Positions 1 to 5,811 are shown, counted from the stretch's first letter. The stretch is DNA of 5,931 nucleotides from CAJBIL01 sp044359525 (GCA_044359525.1 JBIKLY010000129.1:1-5931), one strand, 5' to 3'. Made by a program: numbers and translations. The notes: a model not told the origin generated them from the sequence alone.

Positions 1-31
1 TCCGAAGTCCCGTTGCCACGAAGAGATTGCC

Positions 32-835
32 GTGCCTTCACCCCGCACGGATGCCGCGCCGGAAGCCCGCAGCGGCATCCAGGTCATCGAGCGCATGATG
101 AAATTGCTCGATGTCCTTTCCTACCATCCCGATCCGGTCAGCCTCAAGCAATTGGCGCTGGAGACCGGCTTGCATCCATCGACCGCGCACCGCATCCTGG
201 CCGCCATGGCCACCTCCGGCTTTGTCGAGCGCGCCGATCCGGGCACCTATCGGCTGGGCATTCGCCTGCTGGAGCTCGGCAACGTCGTGAAATCGCGCAT
301 CAGCATCCGCGAAGCCGCGATGCCGCTGATGCAGCGCCTGCACCAGCAGCTCGGCGAGAGCGTCAATCTGGGGGTGCGCCAAGGCGATGAGATCGTCTAT
401 GTCGAACGCACCTCCAGCGGCCGCTCGTCGGTGCGCGTGGTGCATCTGGTCGGTGCCCGCGCTCCGTTACATGTCACCGCGGTAGGCAAGCTGTATCTCG
501 CCGAAGATGGCCCGCAAAAACTGCGCGAATACGTCAAGCGCACCGGCCTGCCCGGCTACACGCCGACCTCGCTGACCACGCTCGCCGCCCTCGAAAGGGA
601 GGTCGATCGCGCGCGGCGTCATGGCGTGGCTTTCGACAACGAAGAAATCGAGCAGGGACTGCGCTGCATTGCCGCGCCGGTGCGCGACGACACCGGCGAA
701 CTGGTCGCCGGCCTTTCCGTCTCCGCCCCGGCCGAACGCCACAGCCCGGACTGGGCCGAACTCGTCAAGGAAACGGCCAATGCCATTTCGCTCGCCATCG
801 GCTACACGCCGCCGACAGGCGGGCGCCAGGCATGA
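32..835 (+). CDS. IclR-family transcriptional regulator (5' end uncertain)
   Basis: This is a DNA-binding regulator of the IclR family, 267 residues from the GTG at 32, which is normal family length. An N-terminal winged helix-turn-helix covers about residues 16-78, with a recognition helix around HPSTAHRILAAM. The effector-binding domain follows (about 90-258), with the typical segments GDEIVYVERTSS, TAVGKLYLA and GLRCIAAPVRD (Cys212). Family members usually bind a small aromatic or organic acid and control a nearby catabolic operon; the ligand here cannot be read from the sequence. The start is uncertain because the frame stays open to base 2 with no stop, so a longer protein starting outside the window is possible. 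A weak purine-rich stretch (AAGAGA, 21-26) precedes the GTG. No terminator separates this gene from rplU. Its own target genes are not visible. The family call is firm; the function is open. Confidence 0.9.
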   Translation: MPSPRTDAAPEARSGIQVIERMMKLLDVLSYHPDPVSLKQLALETGLHPSTAHRILAAMATSGFVERADPGTYRLGIRLLELGNVVKSRISIREAAMPLMQRLHQQLGESVNLGVRQGDEIVYVERTSSGRSSVRVVHLVGARAPLHVTAVGKLYLAEDGPQKLREYVKRTGLPGYTPTSLTTLAALEREVDRARRHGVAFDNEEIEQGLRCIAAPVRDDTGELVAGLSVSAPAERHSPDWAELVKETANAISLAIGYTPPTGGRQA

Positions 836-845
836 ATTCAAGTAT

Positions 846-874
846 TTGACCTGCAGCCGGGCTCTCTGTATACT
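846..874 (+). promoter_or_regulatory. sigma70-type promoter of rplU-rpmA
   Basis: TTGACC (846-851) and TATACT (869-874) are separated by 17 bases, the optimal spacing, and each hexamer is one base from consensus. Transcription would start near 880-883, giving an untranslated leader of about 30 bases before the rplU start at 912. A strong promoter here fits the high demand for ribosomal proteins. It begins 11 bases after the stop of the IclR gene, so rplU need not depend on read-through. Confidence 0.8.
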
Positions 875-911
875 GCGCGGTTCTTTGCGTCATCCCATTG
901 GAGTCTCCATC

Positions 912-1223
912 ATGTATGCGGTCATAAAAACCGGTGGCAAGCAGTATCGCGTTGCCGCTGGCGAAAAACTCAAAATAGAACAGATACCGGCTGATGTAGG
1001 CACTGAAATCACTCTCGACCAGGTGCTCATGGTCGGCGAAGGCGAATCGGTCAAGATCGGTTCTCCCATGCTCGCCGGTGCCAAAGTCACAGCGAAAGTG
1101 ATCGCTCAGGGCCGTCATCCCAAGGTCACCATTTTCAAGATGCGCCGTCGCAAGCACTACCAGAAGCACCAAGGCCATCGCCAGAACTTCACCGAAATCG
1201 AGATCAGCGGCATCGCCGCCTGA
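912..1223 (+). CDS. rplU: 50S ribosomal protein L21
   Basis: Encodes ribosomal protein L21, which binds 23S rRNA in the large subunit. It has 103 residues, the same length as the E. coli protein. It starts with the characteristic MYAVIKTGGKQYRV and carries the basic family signature MRRRKHYQKHQGHRQ near the C-terminus (from about residue 76), which contacts rRNA. The ATG at 912 is preceded by GGAG (900-903) at 8 bases, a good ribosome binding site. In-frame sequence upstream belongs to a different reading frame of the IclR gene and is not part of L21. rpmA follows after 28 bases, the near-universal L21-L27 pairing. Transcription is probably from the promoter at 846-874. Confidence 0.98.
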   Translation: MYAVIKTGGKQYRVAAGEKLKIEQIPADVGTEITLDQVLMVGEGESVKIGSPMLAGAKVTAKVIAQGRHPKVTIFKMRRRKHYQKHQGHRQNFTEIEISGIAA

Positions 1224-1251
1224 TCCCGACGAGAGAATCAGGAGCTAAAAC

Positions 1252-1515
1252 ATGGCACACAAAAAAGCAGGCGGCAGTTCCCGCAACGGCCGCGACTCGG
1301 AATCGAAACGCCTCGGCGTCAAAAGCTACGGCGGCGAGCTGATTTCCGCCGGCAGCATCATCGTGCGTCAGCGCGGCACCGAATTCCATCCCGGCGACAA
1401 CGTCGGCATGGGCAAGGACCACACGCTGTTCGCCAAGGTCGAGGGTACGGTGCAATTCACCGTCAAGGGCCCGGCCAAGCGTCGCACGGTCAGCATCGTT
1501 CCGGCGGCCGCTTAA
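1252..1515 (+). CDS. rpmA: 50S ribosomal protein L27
   Basis: Encodes ribosomal protein L27 (87 residues; E. coli has 85). Its flexible N-terminus reaches the peptidyl-transferase centre and helps position tRNA. The start MAHKKAGGSSRNGRDS and the core GSIIVRQRGTEFHPG are hallmark sequences. The protein starts directly with MAHKKAGG. It lacks the short cleavable N-terminal extension found in Firmicutes, where a dedicated protease removes it, so no processing beyond Met removal is expected. AGGAG (1240-1244) lies 7 bases before the ATG. The gene follows rplU in one transcript and is followed 17 bases after its stop by a strong hairpin (1533-1563), which probably ends or attenuates the ribosomal-protein transcript before obgE. 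Confidence 0.98.
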   Translation: MAHKKAGGSSRNGRDSESKRLGVKSYGGELISAGSIIVRQRGTEFHPGDNVGMGKDHTLFAKVEGTVQFTVKGPAKRRTVSIVPAAA

Positions 1516-1532
1516 GCCTCATCTTTTCGCGA

Positions 1533-1570
1533 CGAAAGCCCTATCGTCGAGATAGGGCTTTCGCGTTTCT
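1533..1570 (+). terminator. hairpin terminator or attenuator between rpmA and obgE
   Basis: A perfect 13-bp stem (1533-1545 with 1551-1563; arms CGAAAGCCCTATC and GATAGGGCTTTCG) encloses a 5-base loop, GTCGA. It is followed by CGTTTCT, only a short interrupted T-run. The stem is strong, but the weak T-tract suggests partial termination. That would lower obgE and proB expression relative to rplU and rpmA while still letting some transcripts through. I see no convincing separate promoter between the hairpin and obgE. Confidence 0.65.
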
Positions 1571-1585
1571 GGCCTCGGTGAATTC

Positions 1586-2617
1586 ATGAAATTCTTTGAC
1601 GAAGCGCGCATTGAAGTCCTTGCCGGCGATGGCGGCAATGGCGCGGTTTCGTTTCGCCGCGAGAAATACATCCCCCTCGGCGGCCCGGATGGCGGCGACG
1701 GCGGCAAGGGCGCGAGCATCTGGGCCATCGCCGACCGCAATCTCAACACCCTGATCGACTTTCGCTACACCCGCGTGTTTCGCGGCCAGAAGGGCGAGAA
1801 CGGCCACGGCTCGGACCGCTACGGCAAGGGCGGGGAAGACCTCGAACTGCGCATGCCGGTCGGCACCGTGATCACCGACAGCGAGACCGGGGAATTGATC
1901 GCCGACCTCGATACCGACGGCAAGCGCTGGCTGATCGCCAAGGGCGGCATCGGCGGCCTGGGCAATTCGCACTTCAAATCCAGCACCAACCGTGCGCCGC
2001 GCCAGAATACGCCGGGGCAGGAAGGTGAAAAGCGCGAACTGAAGCTGGAACTCAAGGTGCTGGCGGACGTCGGCCTGCTGGGCTTGCCCAATGCCGGAAA
2101 ATCCACTTTCATCCGCGCCGTTTCAGCAGCGAAGCCCAAGGTGGCCGACTATCCCTTCACCACGCTGCACCCCAACCTCGGCGTGGTGCGCGTTGACGAC
2201 AACCGCAGCTTTGTCATCGCCGACATTCCGGGCCTGATCGAGGGTGCTGCGGAAGGCGCCGGCCTCGGCCATCGCTTCCTCAAGCACTTGCAGCGCACCG
2301 GCCTGCTGCTGCATCTTGTCGATGTTTCACCTTTCGACCCGGATGCCGATCCGGCGAAGGACGCCAAAGCGATCCTGAAAGAGTTGAAGAAATACGACGA
2401 GGCGCTGTACAAAAAGCCGCGCTGGCTGCTGATCAACAAGATCGATCTGGTGCCGGAGGATGAACGTGAAGCGCGCGTCGCCGCGCTGGTGAAGAGCTAC
2501 AAGCCGAAGAAGCATTTCGTTGTTTCCGCAATTTCGGGCGCAGGCTGCCGCGAGGTCACGTTTGCCGTGATGGATTATCTTGAACAGCATCGAAAACATG
2601 AGACGGCAGATAGCTGA
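1586..2617 (+). CDS. obgE: Obg/CgtA GTPase, 50S assembly factor
   Basis: Encodes the Obg (CgtA, ObgE) GTPase, which binds the immature large ribosomal subunit and links ribosome assembly to growth and stress signals. At 343 residues it fits the proteobacterial form. The glycine-rich Obg domain spans about 1-158 (start MKFFDEARIEVLAGDGGNG, then a GGPDGGDGGKG loop). The G domain follows: G1 GLPNAGKS at 166-173, switch I with FTT at 191-193, G3 DIPG at 213-216, G4 NKID at 284-287 and G5 SAIS at 314-317. All nucleotide-binding motifs are intact. The C-terminal tail after the G domain is short, with no OCT/TGS-type extension. The ribosome binding site is weak (GGTG before the ATG). It shares its operon with the L21 and L27 genes, a widely conserved arrangement. 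Its 3' end overlaps the proB start. Confidence 0.98.
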   Translation: MKFFDEARIEVLAGDGGNGAVSFRREKYIPLGGPDGGDGGKGASIWAIADRNLNTLIDFRYTRVFRGQKGENGHGSDRYGKGGEDLELRMPVGTVITDSETGELIADLDTDGKRWLIAKGGIGGLGNSHFKSSTNRAPRQNTPGQEGEKRELKLELKVLADVGLLGLPNAGKSTFIRAVSAAKPKVADYPFTTLHPNLGVVRVDDNRSFVIADIPGLIEGAAEGAGLGHRFLKHLQRTGLLLHLVDVSPFDPDADPAKDAKAILKELKKYDEALYKKPRWLLINKIDLVPEDEREARVAALVKSYKPKKHFVVSAISGAGCREVTFAVMDYLEQHRKHETADS

Positions 2618-3713
2618 AGCGCGGCGCGTCGTCGTCAAGGTCGGCAGCGCCCTGGTCACCAACAACGGCCAGGGGTTGGCCCTCGACTTCATCGCCGAAT
2701 GCGCGCGCCAGATCGCGGCGCTGCACGCCGACGGCCGGCAGGTGCTGCTGGTGTCCTCCGGAGCGATTGCCGCAGGCATGCAGCGCCTCGGCTGGACTAC
2801 GCGTCCGCACGCCATGCACGATCTGCAAGCAGCAGCGGCGGTGGGCCAAATGGGCCTGGCGCAGGCCTACGAGAGCACCTTCCTCAGCCACGGCCTGAAA
2901 GCCGCACAGATCCTGCTGACTCACGAAGACCTGGCCGACCGCACACGTTACCTCAACGCCCGCTCGACGCTGCAAACCCTGCTCGATCTGGCAGTGGTGC
3001 CGATCATCAACGAAAACGACACGGTGGTCACCGACGAAATCAAGTTCGGCGACAACGACACGCTGGGGGCGCTGGTCGCCAATCTGGTCGAAGCAGAGGC
3101 GCTGATCATCCTCACCGACCAGAAGGGCCTCTACAGCGCCGACCCGCGCCTCGACCCCGCCGCCACGCTGATCAGCGAAGGGCGCGCCGATGATCGCCGC
3201 TTCGAGGCCATGGCCGGTGGTGCCGGCTCCGGCATCAGCAAAGGCGGCATGATCACCAAGGTTCGCGCCGCCCAGCGTGCCGCCAGGAGCGGCGCACATA
3301 CCCTGATCGTCAGTGGCCGCGAGCCCGATTCACTGCTGGCCGCCACGCGCGGCGAGACCATCGGCACGCTGCTTTATGCCGCCGAATCCCCGCTGGCTGC
3401 GCGCAAGCAATGGCTGGCCGACCATCTGCAACTGGCCGGCGCGCTGACCCTCGATGCCGGCGCGCACGCCGCGCTTGCCAGCGGCCGCAGCCTGCTGGCG
3501 GTCGGCGTGGTATGCGTTGAGGGCGATTTCGAGCGCGGCGCCGCCGTTGCCTGTCGCGCCCCCGACGGCCGCGAAGTTGCACGCGGCCTGATCAACTACT
3601 CAAGCTCCGAAGCGCGCCGCATTGCCGGCCACGGCACCCAGGACATCGAAGCCCTGCTCGGCTACATTGATAGCGCGGAATTGATCCACCGGGACAATCT
3701 GGTGCTGCTTTGA
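2598..3713 (+). CDS. proB: Glutamate 5-kinase
   Basis: Phosphorylates glutamate to gamma-glutamyl phosphate with ATP in the cytoplasm, the first and normally feedback-inhibited step of proline synthesis. From the ATG at 2598 it has 371 residues, close to E. coli ProB (367). The amino-acid kinase domain (about 8-258) shows VVVKVGSALVT with Lys14, SSGAIAAG, INENDTVV (138-145), GDNDTLGALVA with Asp152, LTDQKGLYSADPR and GGMITK with Lys221. A C-terminal PUA domain follows (about 275-360), ending in EARRIAGHGTQDIEALLGYI. A TTG at 2580 in the same frame would add six residues, but the ATG matches the usual ProB N-terminus better. The gene overlaps obgE by 20 bases, and no clear ribosome binding site is seen, so translation is probably coupled to obgE. 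proA is not in the window. The last codons, HRDNLVLL, have a possible duplicate at 5339-5367. Confidence 0.97.
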   Translation: MRRQIAEARRVVVKVGSALVTNNGQGLALDFIAECARQIAALHADGRQVLLVSSGAIAAGMQRLGWTTRPHAMHDLQAAAAVGQMGLAQAYESTFLSHGLKAAQILLTHEDLADRTRYLNARSTLQTLLDLAVVPIINENDTVVTDEIKFGDNDTLGALVANLVEAEALIILTDQKGLYSADPRLDPAATLISEGRADDRRFEAMAGGAGSGISKGGMITKVRAAQRAARSGAHTLIVSGREPDSLLAATRGETIGTLLYAAESPLAARKQWLADHLQLAGALTLDAGAHAALASGRSLLAVGVVCVEGDFERGAAVACRAPDGREVARGLINYSSSEARRIAGHGTQDIEALLGYIDSAELIHRDNLVLL

Positions 3714-3725
3714 TGAAGCCCCTGT

Positions 3726-3766
3726 GTAGCAGGCGGGCCAGCAAAAGACCCTGACCTCGCCGCTAC
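3726..3766. terminator. hairpin between convergent proB and vapC
   Basis: GTAGC (3726-3730), a bulged A, and GGCG (3732-3735) pair with CGCC (3758-3761) and GCTAC (3762-3766). This gives a stem of 9 bp, extendable by a G-U and a G-C pair, around an 18-base loop. It sits between the stop codons of two convergent genes, where a shared transcript end is expected. Neither strand has a T-run after it, so classical intrinsic termination is doubtful. It may act with a factor, protect mRNA 3' ends, or be a leftover repeat. Apart from this I see nothing in 3714-3795. Confidence 0.35.
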
Positions 3767-3795
3767 GGATGACGGCGTTGTCGCCTTATTCGATC

Positions 3796-4191
3796 TCAGC
3801 CAATTAACCGCATGCCGCAGTGTTTGGCGGCATCGCGATCAAATGTTGCCGTGTAGTCGCAACCCGCCGCTTTCGCAAACCGCTCGATCAGGCAGTCCGC
3901 AAAGTCAGCTTTACCTTCCCGAAAGAGCCGCAACGCTTGCCATACCGTATCGGCGTGCGCCACGACGATCTCCTTGGTCCGCAGCAGGGTTCCCATAACT
4001 TCGCAAAGTTCACCCTTCGTCAATGCGTAGCAGTCCGTCAGCACCCATACCAACTCCACCACCGAAACGACGCTGACATACCCCTGCGCGTCTGCCGTGA
4101 GCGACTCGATCAAGCGATTCGCTACGGGTGACTGTTTTGGGTCATCCTGTGCAACATAGCGGACAAGGACGTTGGTATCCAAACCAATCAT
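3796..4191 (-). CDS. vapC: PIN-domain ribonuclease toxin, VapC-type
   Basis: Encodes a 131-residue PIN-domain protein, the usual size of VapC toxins. These are Mg-dependent endoribonucleases that cleave tRNA or rRNA and stop translation when free of antitoxin. The acidic metal-binding set is complete. Asp5 lies in MIGLDTNVLVRY, Glu46 in SVVELVWVL, Asp99 in ADFADCLI (Asp96 nearby), and Asp118 in TATFDRDAAK. Nothing suggests inactivation. Its ATG overlaps the antitoxin stop by four bases (ATGA, 4188-4191), the standard coupled order with antitoxin first. The RNA target cannot be read from the sequence. It is convergent with proB and ends 82 bases from it. The toxin-family call is firm; activity in this host is inferred. 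Confidence 0.93.
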   Translation of the reverse strand: MIGLDTNVLVRYVAQDDPKQSPVANRLIESLTADAQGYVSVVSVVELVWVLTDCYALTKGELCEVMGTLLRTKEIVVAHADTVWQALRLFREGKADFADCLIERFAKAAGCDYTATFDRDAAKHCGMRLIG

Positions 4192-4430
4192 CGCGCCTTT
4201 GCCCCACGTGCGGCGATAGCCTCGTTCATGGCCGAAATACTGACAGGTGATGTCGGCTTGCGCACCAAACCCTTCAAGGCCGTTACCGACTGAGTGGCAG
4301 CCACCAGCTCATAACGTCCCGGTGCGACCAGAACGAATTCGACCCGGTCGCCTGTTTCAACACCAAGCGCTGCCCGCACTACGGAAGGTATGGTGATCTG
4401 ACCTTTGCTGGTCATGGTTGCAGTTGTCAT
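4188..4430 (-). CDS. vapB: AbrB/MazE-fold antitoxin, VapB-type
   Basis: An 80-residue protein with an N-terminal SpoVT-AbrB swapped-hairpin DNA-binding domain (about residues 3-47; TSKGQITIPSVVRAALGV is the family signature). Its C-terminal tail, LKGLVRKPTSPVSISAMNEA, is of the type that wraps the PIN toxin and blocks its active site. Known pairs of this kind neutralise the toxin and together repress their own promoter; the palindrome at 4451-4470 fits this. The start is supported by AAGGAG (- strand, 4438-4443) 7 bases before the ATG. The stop overlaps the toxin start as ATGA, so the two are translated together. The symbol vapB is used in the broad sense, since antitoxin families paired with VapC vary. 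Confidence 0.92.
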   Translation of the reverse strand: MTTATMTSKGQITIPSVVRAALGVETGDRVEFVLVAPGRYELVAATQSVTALKGLVRKPTSPVSISAMNEAIAARGAKAR

Positions 4431-4450
4431 TGGCTAACTCCTTTTCGGAT

Positions 4451-4484
4451 TCCTTACTTTATAGCAAGGAGCATCGAAGTTCAA
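4451..4484 (-). promoter_or_regulatory. toxin-antitoxin promoter with palindromic operator
   Basis: Read on the - strand, TTGAAC (4479-4484) and TATAAA (4458-4463) form a promoter with a short 15-base spacer. A shifted reading of either hexamer gives 16 or 17. The TATAAA lies at the exact centre of a near-perfect palindrome, 4451-4470, with arms TCCTTAC and GCAAGGA (6 of 7 pairs match). A symmetric site over the -10 box is what an autorepressing AbrB-type antitoxin would bind. The antitoxin ribosome binding site (4438-4443) lies just downstream. Repressor binding is inferred. Confidence 0.55.
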
Positions 4485-4490
4485 GTTTGG

Positions 4491-4514
4491 AAAGTCGGCG
4501 CTGGCGAGACGGCG
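4491..4514 (+). repeat. 24-base direct repeat, left copy
   Basis: This stretch, beginning AAAGTCGGCGCTGG, matches 5812-5835 at 21 of 24 positions in the same orientation, and the first 14 bases are identical. It lies between the toxin-antitoxin promoter and the left REP-like copy of the transposase unit. It has no strong internal stem. It may be a second REP-like family or an outer end of the mobile unit. Confidence 0.6.
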
Positions 4515-4521
4515 AAAACCC

Positions 4522-4536
4522 GGGGACAGACCACGG
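4522..4536 (-). repeat. REP-like core, copy A (inverted)
   Basis: GGGGACAGACCACGG is the exact reverse complement of the 15-base core seen at 5885-5899 and 5910-5924. It ends 12 bases beyond the stop codon of the transposase gene and is inverted relative to copy B on the other side, as expected for the end of a RAYT unit. The flanks (CTTACGG instead of the TTTTCTG found in the other copies) have diverged. Confidence 0.75.
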
Positions 4537-4548
4537 CTTACGGCTGCG

Positions 4549-5268
4549 TCAATCAGCAAACAGATCGCCCGACTCCGGTGCCGCCACCTTCCGCGGACGC
4601 CCTGATTTGCCTGGCAACACCCTGCGGCCCAGCGCAGCCGCTGCGTCCGCCGCGAAGCGCTCGCTGCCCAGCGCGAAATTCCCGTTCGTCGCCCGCCGAA
4701 TCTGATCTACCAGTCCCGGTTCCAGTTCGTAGCGGAACAACTCCCGGTAGGCCGCTTGCCGGCTCGCCACATCGAGCCCAAGCGCCGCGTAGAGTGAATG
4801 CGGCCGGATCACCGCGTTATCCTCCCCCTGCCCGTTGGCCCGATAGCTTGACCAGCGGTATTCGCCAGGATGCTCGACCATTCCCGCGCGCACCGGATTC
4901 AGTTCGATATAGCGCTGGCAGGCCAGCAGATACGCTTCTTCCTGAATCGGACACGAGCGGAAGCGCCCTTCCCATAGCGTACCGCTGCGCCGATAAACAC
5001 GATTTACGTACTGAACGTAACGCTGTCCCAGCGCCTTCATCAGCGCGCCTGGCGCTTCCACGCGATCGGCTGACACCAGTAGATGCACATGATTGGACAT
5101 CAGTACATAGGCATGGATGTGGCAGCCTGTCTTGCCGGCGTGCTCGGTCAGCCATTCAAGATAGAAACGATAGTCTTCGTCAGCGAAGAAGCAGACCTGG
5201 CGGTTATTTCCACGCTGGATCAGATGGAGAGGAACGCCCGGCAAGGCAAGGCGCGCACGGCGCGGCAT
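4549..5268 (-). CDS. REP-associated tyrosine transposase (RAYT, IS200-like Y1 family)
   Basis: Encodes a 239-residue Y1/HUH enzyme related to IS200/IS605 transposases. It would nick and rejoin single-stranded DNA at REP-type hairpins. The start MPRRARLALPGVPLHLIQRGNNRQ is typical. The HUH metal site is His60-Val-His62 in MSNHVHLLV. Nearby tyrosines Tyr84, Tyr87 and Tyr92 in a helix (RYVQYVNRVYRRSGTLWEGRF) include the likely nucleophile, but I cannot say which one. ELNPVRAGMVEHPGEYRWSSY is a strong family signature. The C-terminal part ends in a GRPRK basic patch. The gene is full length, with no stop or frameshift. The ATG at 5268 has no clear ribosome binding site or promoter upstream, so expression may be low. 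It lies between inverted REP-like repeats and diverges from the protease gene. Confidence 0.93.
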   Translation of the reverse strand: MPRRARLALPGVPLHLIQRGNNRQVCFFADEDYRFYLEWLTEHAGKTGCHIHAYVLMSNHVHLLVSADRVEAPGALMKALGQRYVQYVNRVYRRSGTLWEGRFRSCPIQEEAYLLACQRYIELNPVRAGMVEHPGEYRWSSYRANGQGEDNAVIRPHSLYAALGLDVASRQAAYRELFRYELEPGLVDQIRRATNGNFALGSERFAADAAAALGRRVLPGKSGRPRKVAAPESGDLFAD

Positions 5269-5306
5269 GGGGATGACCCGTTAGAGAACGAATGACCGAA
5301 GACTAT

Positions 5307-5330
5307 CAGAAACCGTGGTCCGTCCCCTAT
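5307..5330 (+). repeat. REP-like unit, copy B
   Basis: This 24-base unit contains CCGTGGTCCGTCCCC (5313-5327), which differs from the core of copies A, C and D at one base (C for T at 5321). It also has one A fewer in the leading A-run. It is preceded by TAT, the same sequence that ends each unit in the C/D tandem, so it may be what remains of a longer tandem. It lies 38 bases upstream of the transposase start codon and forms the right end of the RAYT unit. Confidence 0.75.
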
Positions 5331-5338
5331 TACTCCGT

Positions 5339-5367
5339 CACCGGAACACAATCTGGTGCTACTCTAG
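5339..5367 (+). pseudogene. possible relic of a proB 3' end
   Basis: CACCGG (5339-5344) and AATCTGGTGCTACTCTAG (5350-5367) resemble the last codons of proB (3687-3713). Thirteen bases, ACAATCTGGTGCT, are identical (3694-3706 and 5348-5360). After a 2-base insertion the copy reads Asn-Leu-Val-Leu-Leu-stop with synonymous third-base changes and TAG instead of TGA. It may be the old proB tail displaced by an insertion, or a tail carried in with it. The stretch is short, and a 13-base match alone can occur by chance. Confidence 0.3.
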
Positions 5368-5397
5368 GCGCATCTAGATAGCCACAGGAACACTCTA

Positions 5398-5778
5398 ATG
5401 GGCATTACCTATGCAGACATCGCACTGGAGTCGCTTTTCCCCAAGCGAAGACTGGAAGTGAAAGCGCTGGTGGACTCGGGCTCGGTATTTCTTACTGTGC
5501 CACAACATATCGCGGTTCAATTGGGATTCGACACCGAAGAAGTTGGTACCCGCGAAATCATTTTGGCTGATGGATCCCGCAAAGCCGTTCCAATGATCGG
5601 ACCGCTTCGCGTTCATTTCGCGGATAGGTATTGCGACTTGTCGGCGCTGGTGCTTGGTGACGAGCCTCTTTTGGGCGCCGTGCCAATGGAGATGATGGAT
5701 TTGGTGCTACACCCAGCGAGCCAGACGCTCACCGTCAATCCAGCGAGCCCTTTTGTGCCTGTTGCGCTGGCAAAATAG
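5398..5778 (+). CDS. retropepsin-like aspartic protease (clan AA)
   Basis: A 126-residue protein resembling single-domain retroviral-type aspartic proteases. The catalytic motif is Asp26-Ser27-Gly28 in VKALVDSGSVFLTVPQHIA. A flap-like hairpin is likely around ILADGSRKAVPMIG (54-68). The second family hallmark, a hydrophobic pair plus glycine, is EPLLGAVPMEMMDLVLHP (89-106). With only one Asp motif it would have to dimerise to be active, as retropepsins do. There is no signal peptide or membrane segment, so a cytoplasmic place is inferred. AGGAA (5386-5390) lies 7 bases before the ATG; no convincing promoter is visible. Small bacterial proteins of this kind are annotated only by fold, with no settled substrate. 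Base composition looks lower in GC than the housekeeping block. It stands alone between repeats and downstream of the divergent transposase. Confidence 0.75.
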   Translation: MGITYADIALESLFPKRRLEVKALVDSGSVFLTVPQHIAVQLGFDTEEVGTREIILADGSRKAVPMIGPLRVHFADRYCDLSALVLGDEPLLGAVPMEMMDLVLHPASQTLTVNPASPFVPVALAK

Positions 5779-5811
5779 TCAGCAACTCAGACAAGTGGCT
5801 CTTTCGTTGTA

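Larger units (their letters stand above)
4522..5330 (-). mobile_element. RAYT unit: transposase gene between inverted REP-like repeats
   Basis: An intact single-strand-type transposase gene sits between two inverted copies of a short GC-rich core (copy A at 4522-4536, copy B at 5307-5330). This is the known layout of REP-associated tyrosine transposase loci, which are thought to have been domesticated to spread or maintain short repeats rather than jump freely. The ends given are those of the repeats; the true limits are uncertain because no target-site duplication is evident. Members of this enzyme class normally make none. Confidence 0.7.

Noticed and set aside
875..911. Structured autoregulatory leader before rplU
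   Set aside because: The predicted leader is only about 30 bases and shows no stable stem, too short for a known ribosomal-protein leader.
621..1223. Long + strand frame reading into L21 with about 97 extra N-terminal residues
   Set aside because: The upstream part is an alternative frame of the IclR gene. L21 has a good ribosome binding site and the family-standard start at 912.
2580..2597. TTG at 2580 as the proB start
   Set aside because: It adds six residues not typical of ProB and has no better ribosome binding site; the ATG at 2598 matches the family N-terminus.
2556..3299. Long antisense frame opposite proB
   Set aside because: It is a shadow of a GC-rich gene in the opposite frame; the + strand shows complete ProB motifs and the antisense product resembles nothing I know.
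4578..5276. Long + strand frame opposite the transposase
   Set aside because: Its translation is low-complexity, rich in Arg, Pro, Ser and Ala, while the - strand encodes an intact RAYT with all motifs.
5351..5380. Promoter for the protease gene (TACTCT at 5360-5365 or TAGATA at 5375-5380)
   Set aside because: Both hexamers match the consensus poorly and no -35 box stands at a suitable distance.
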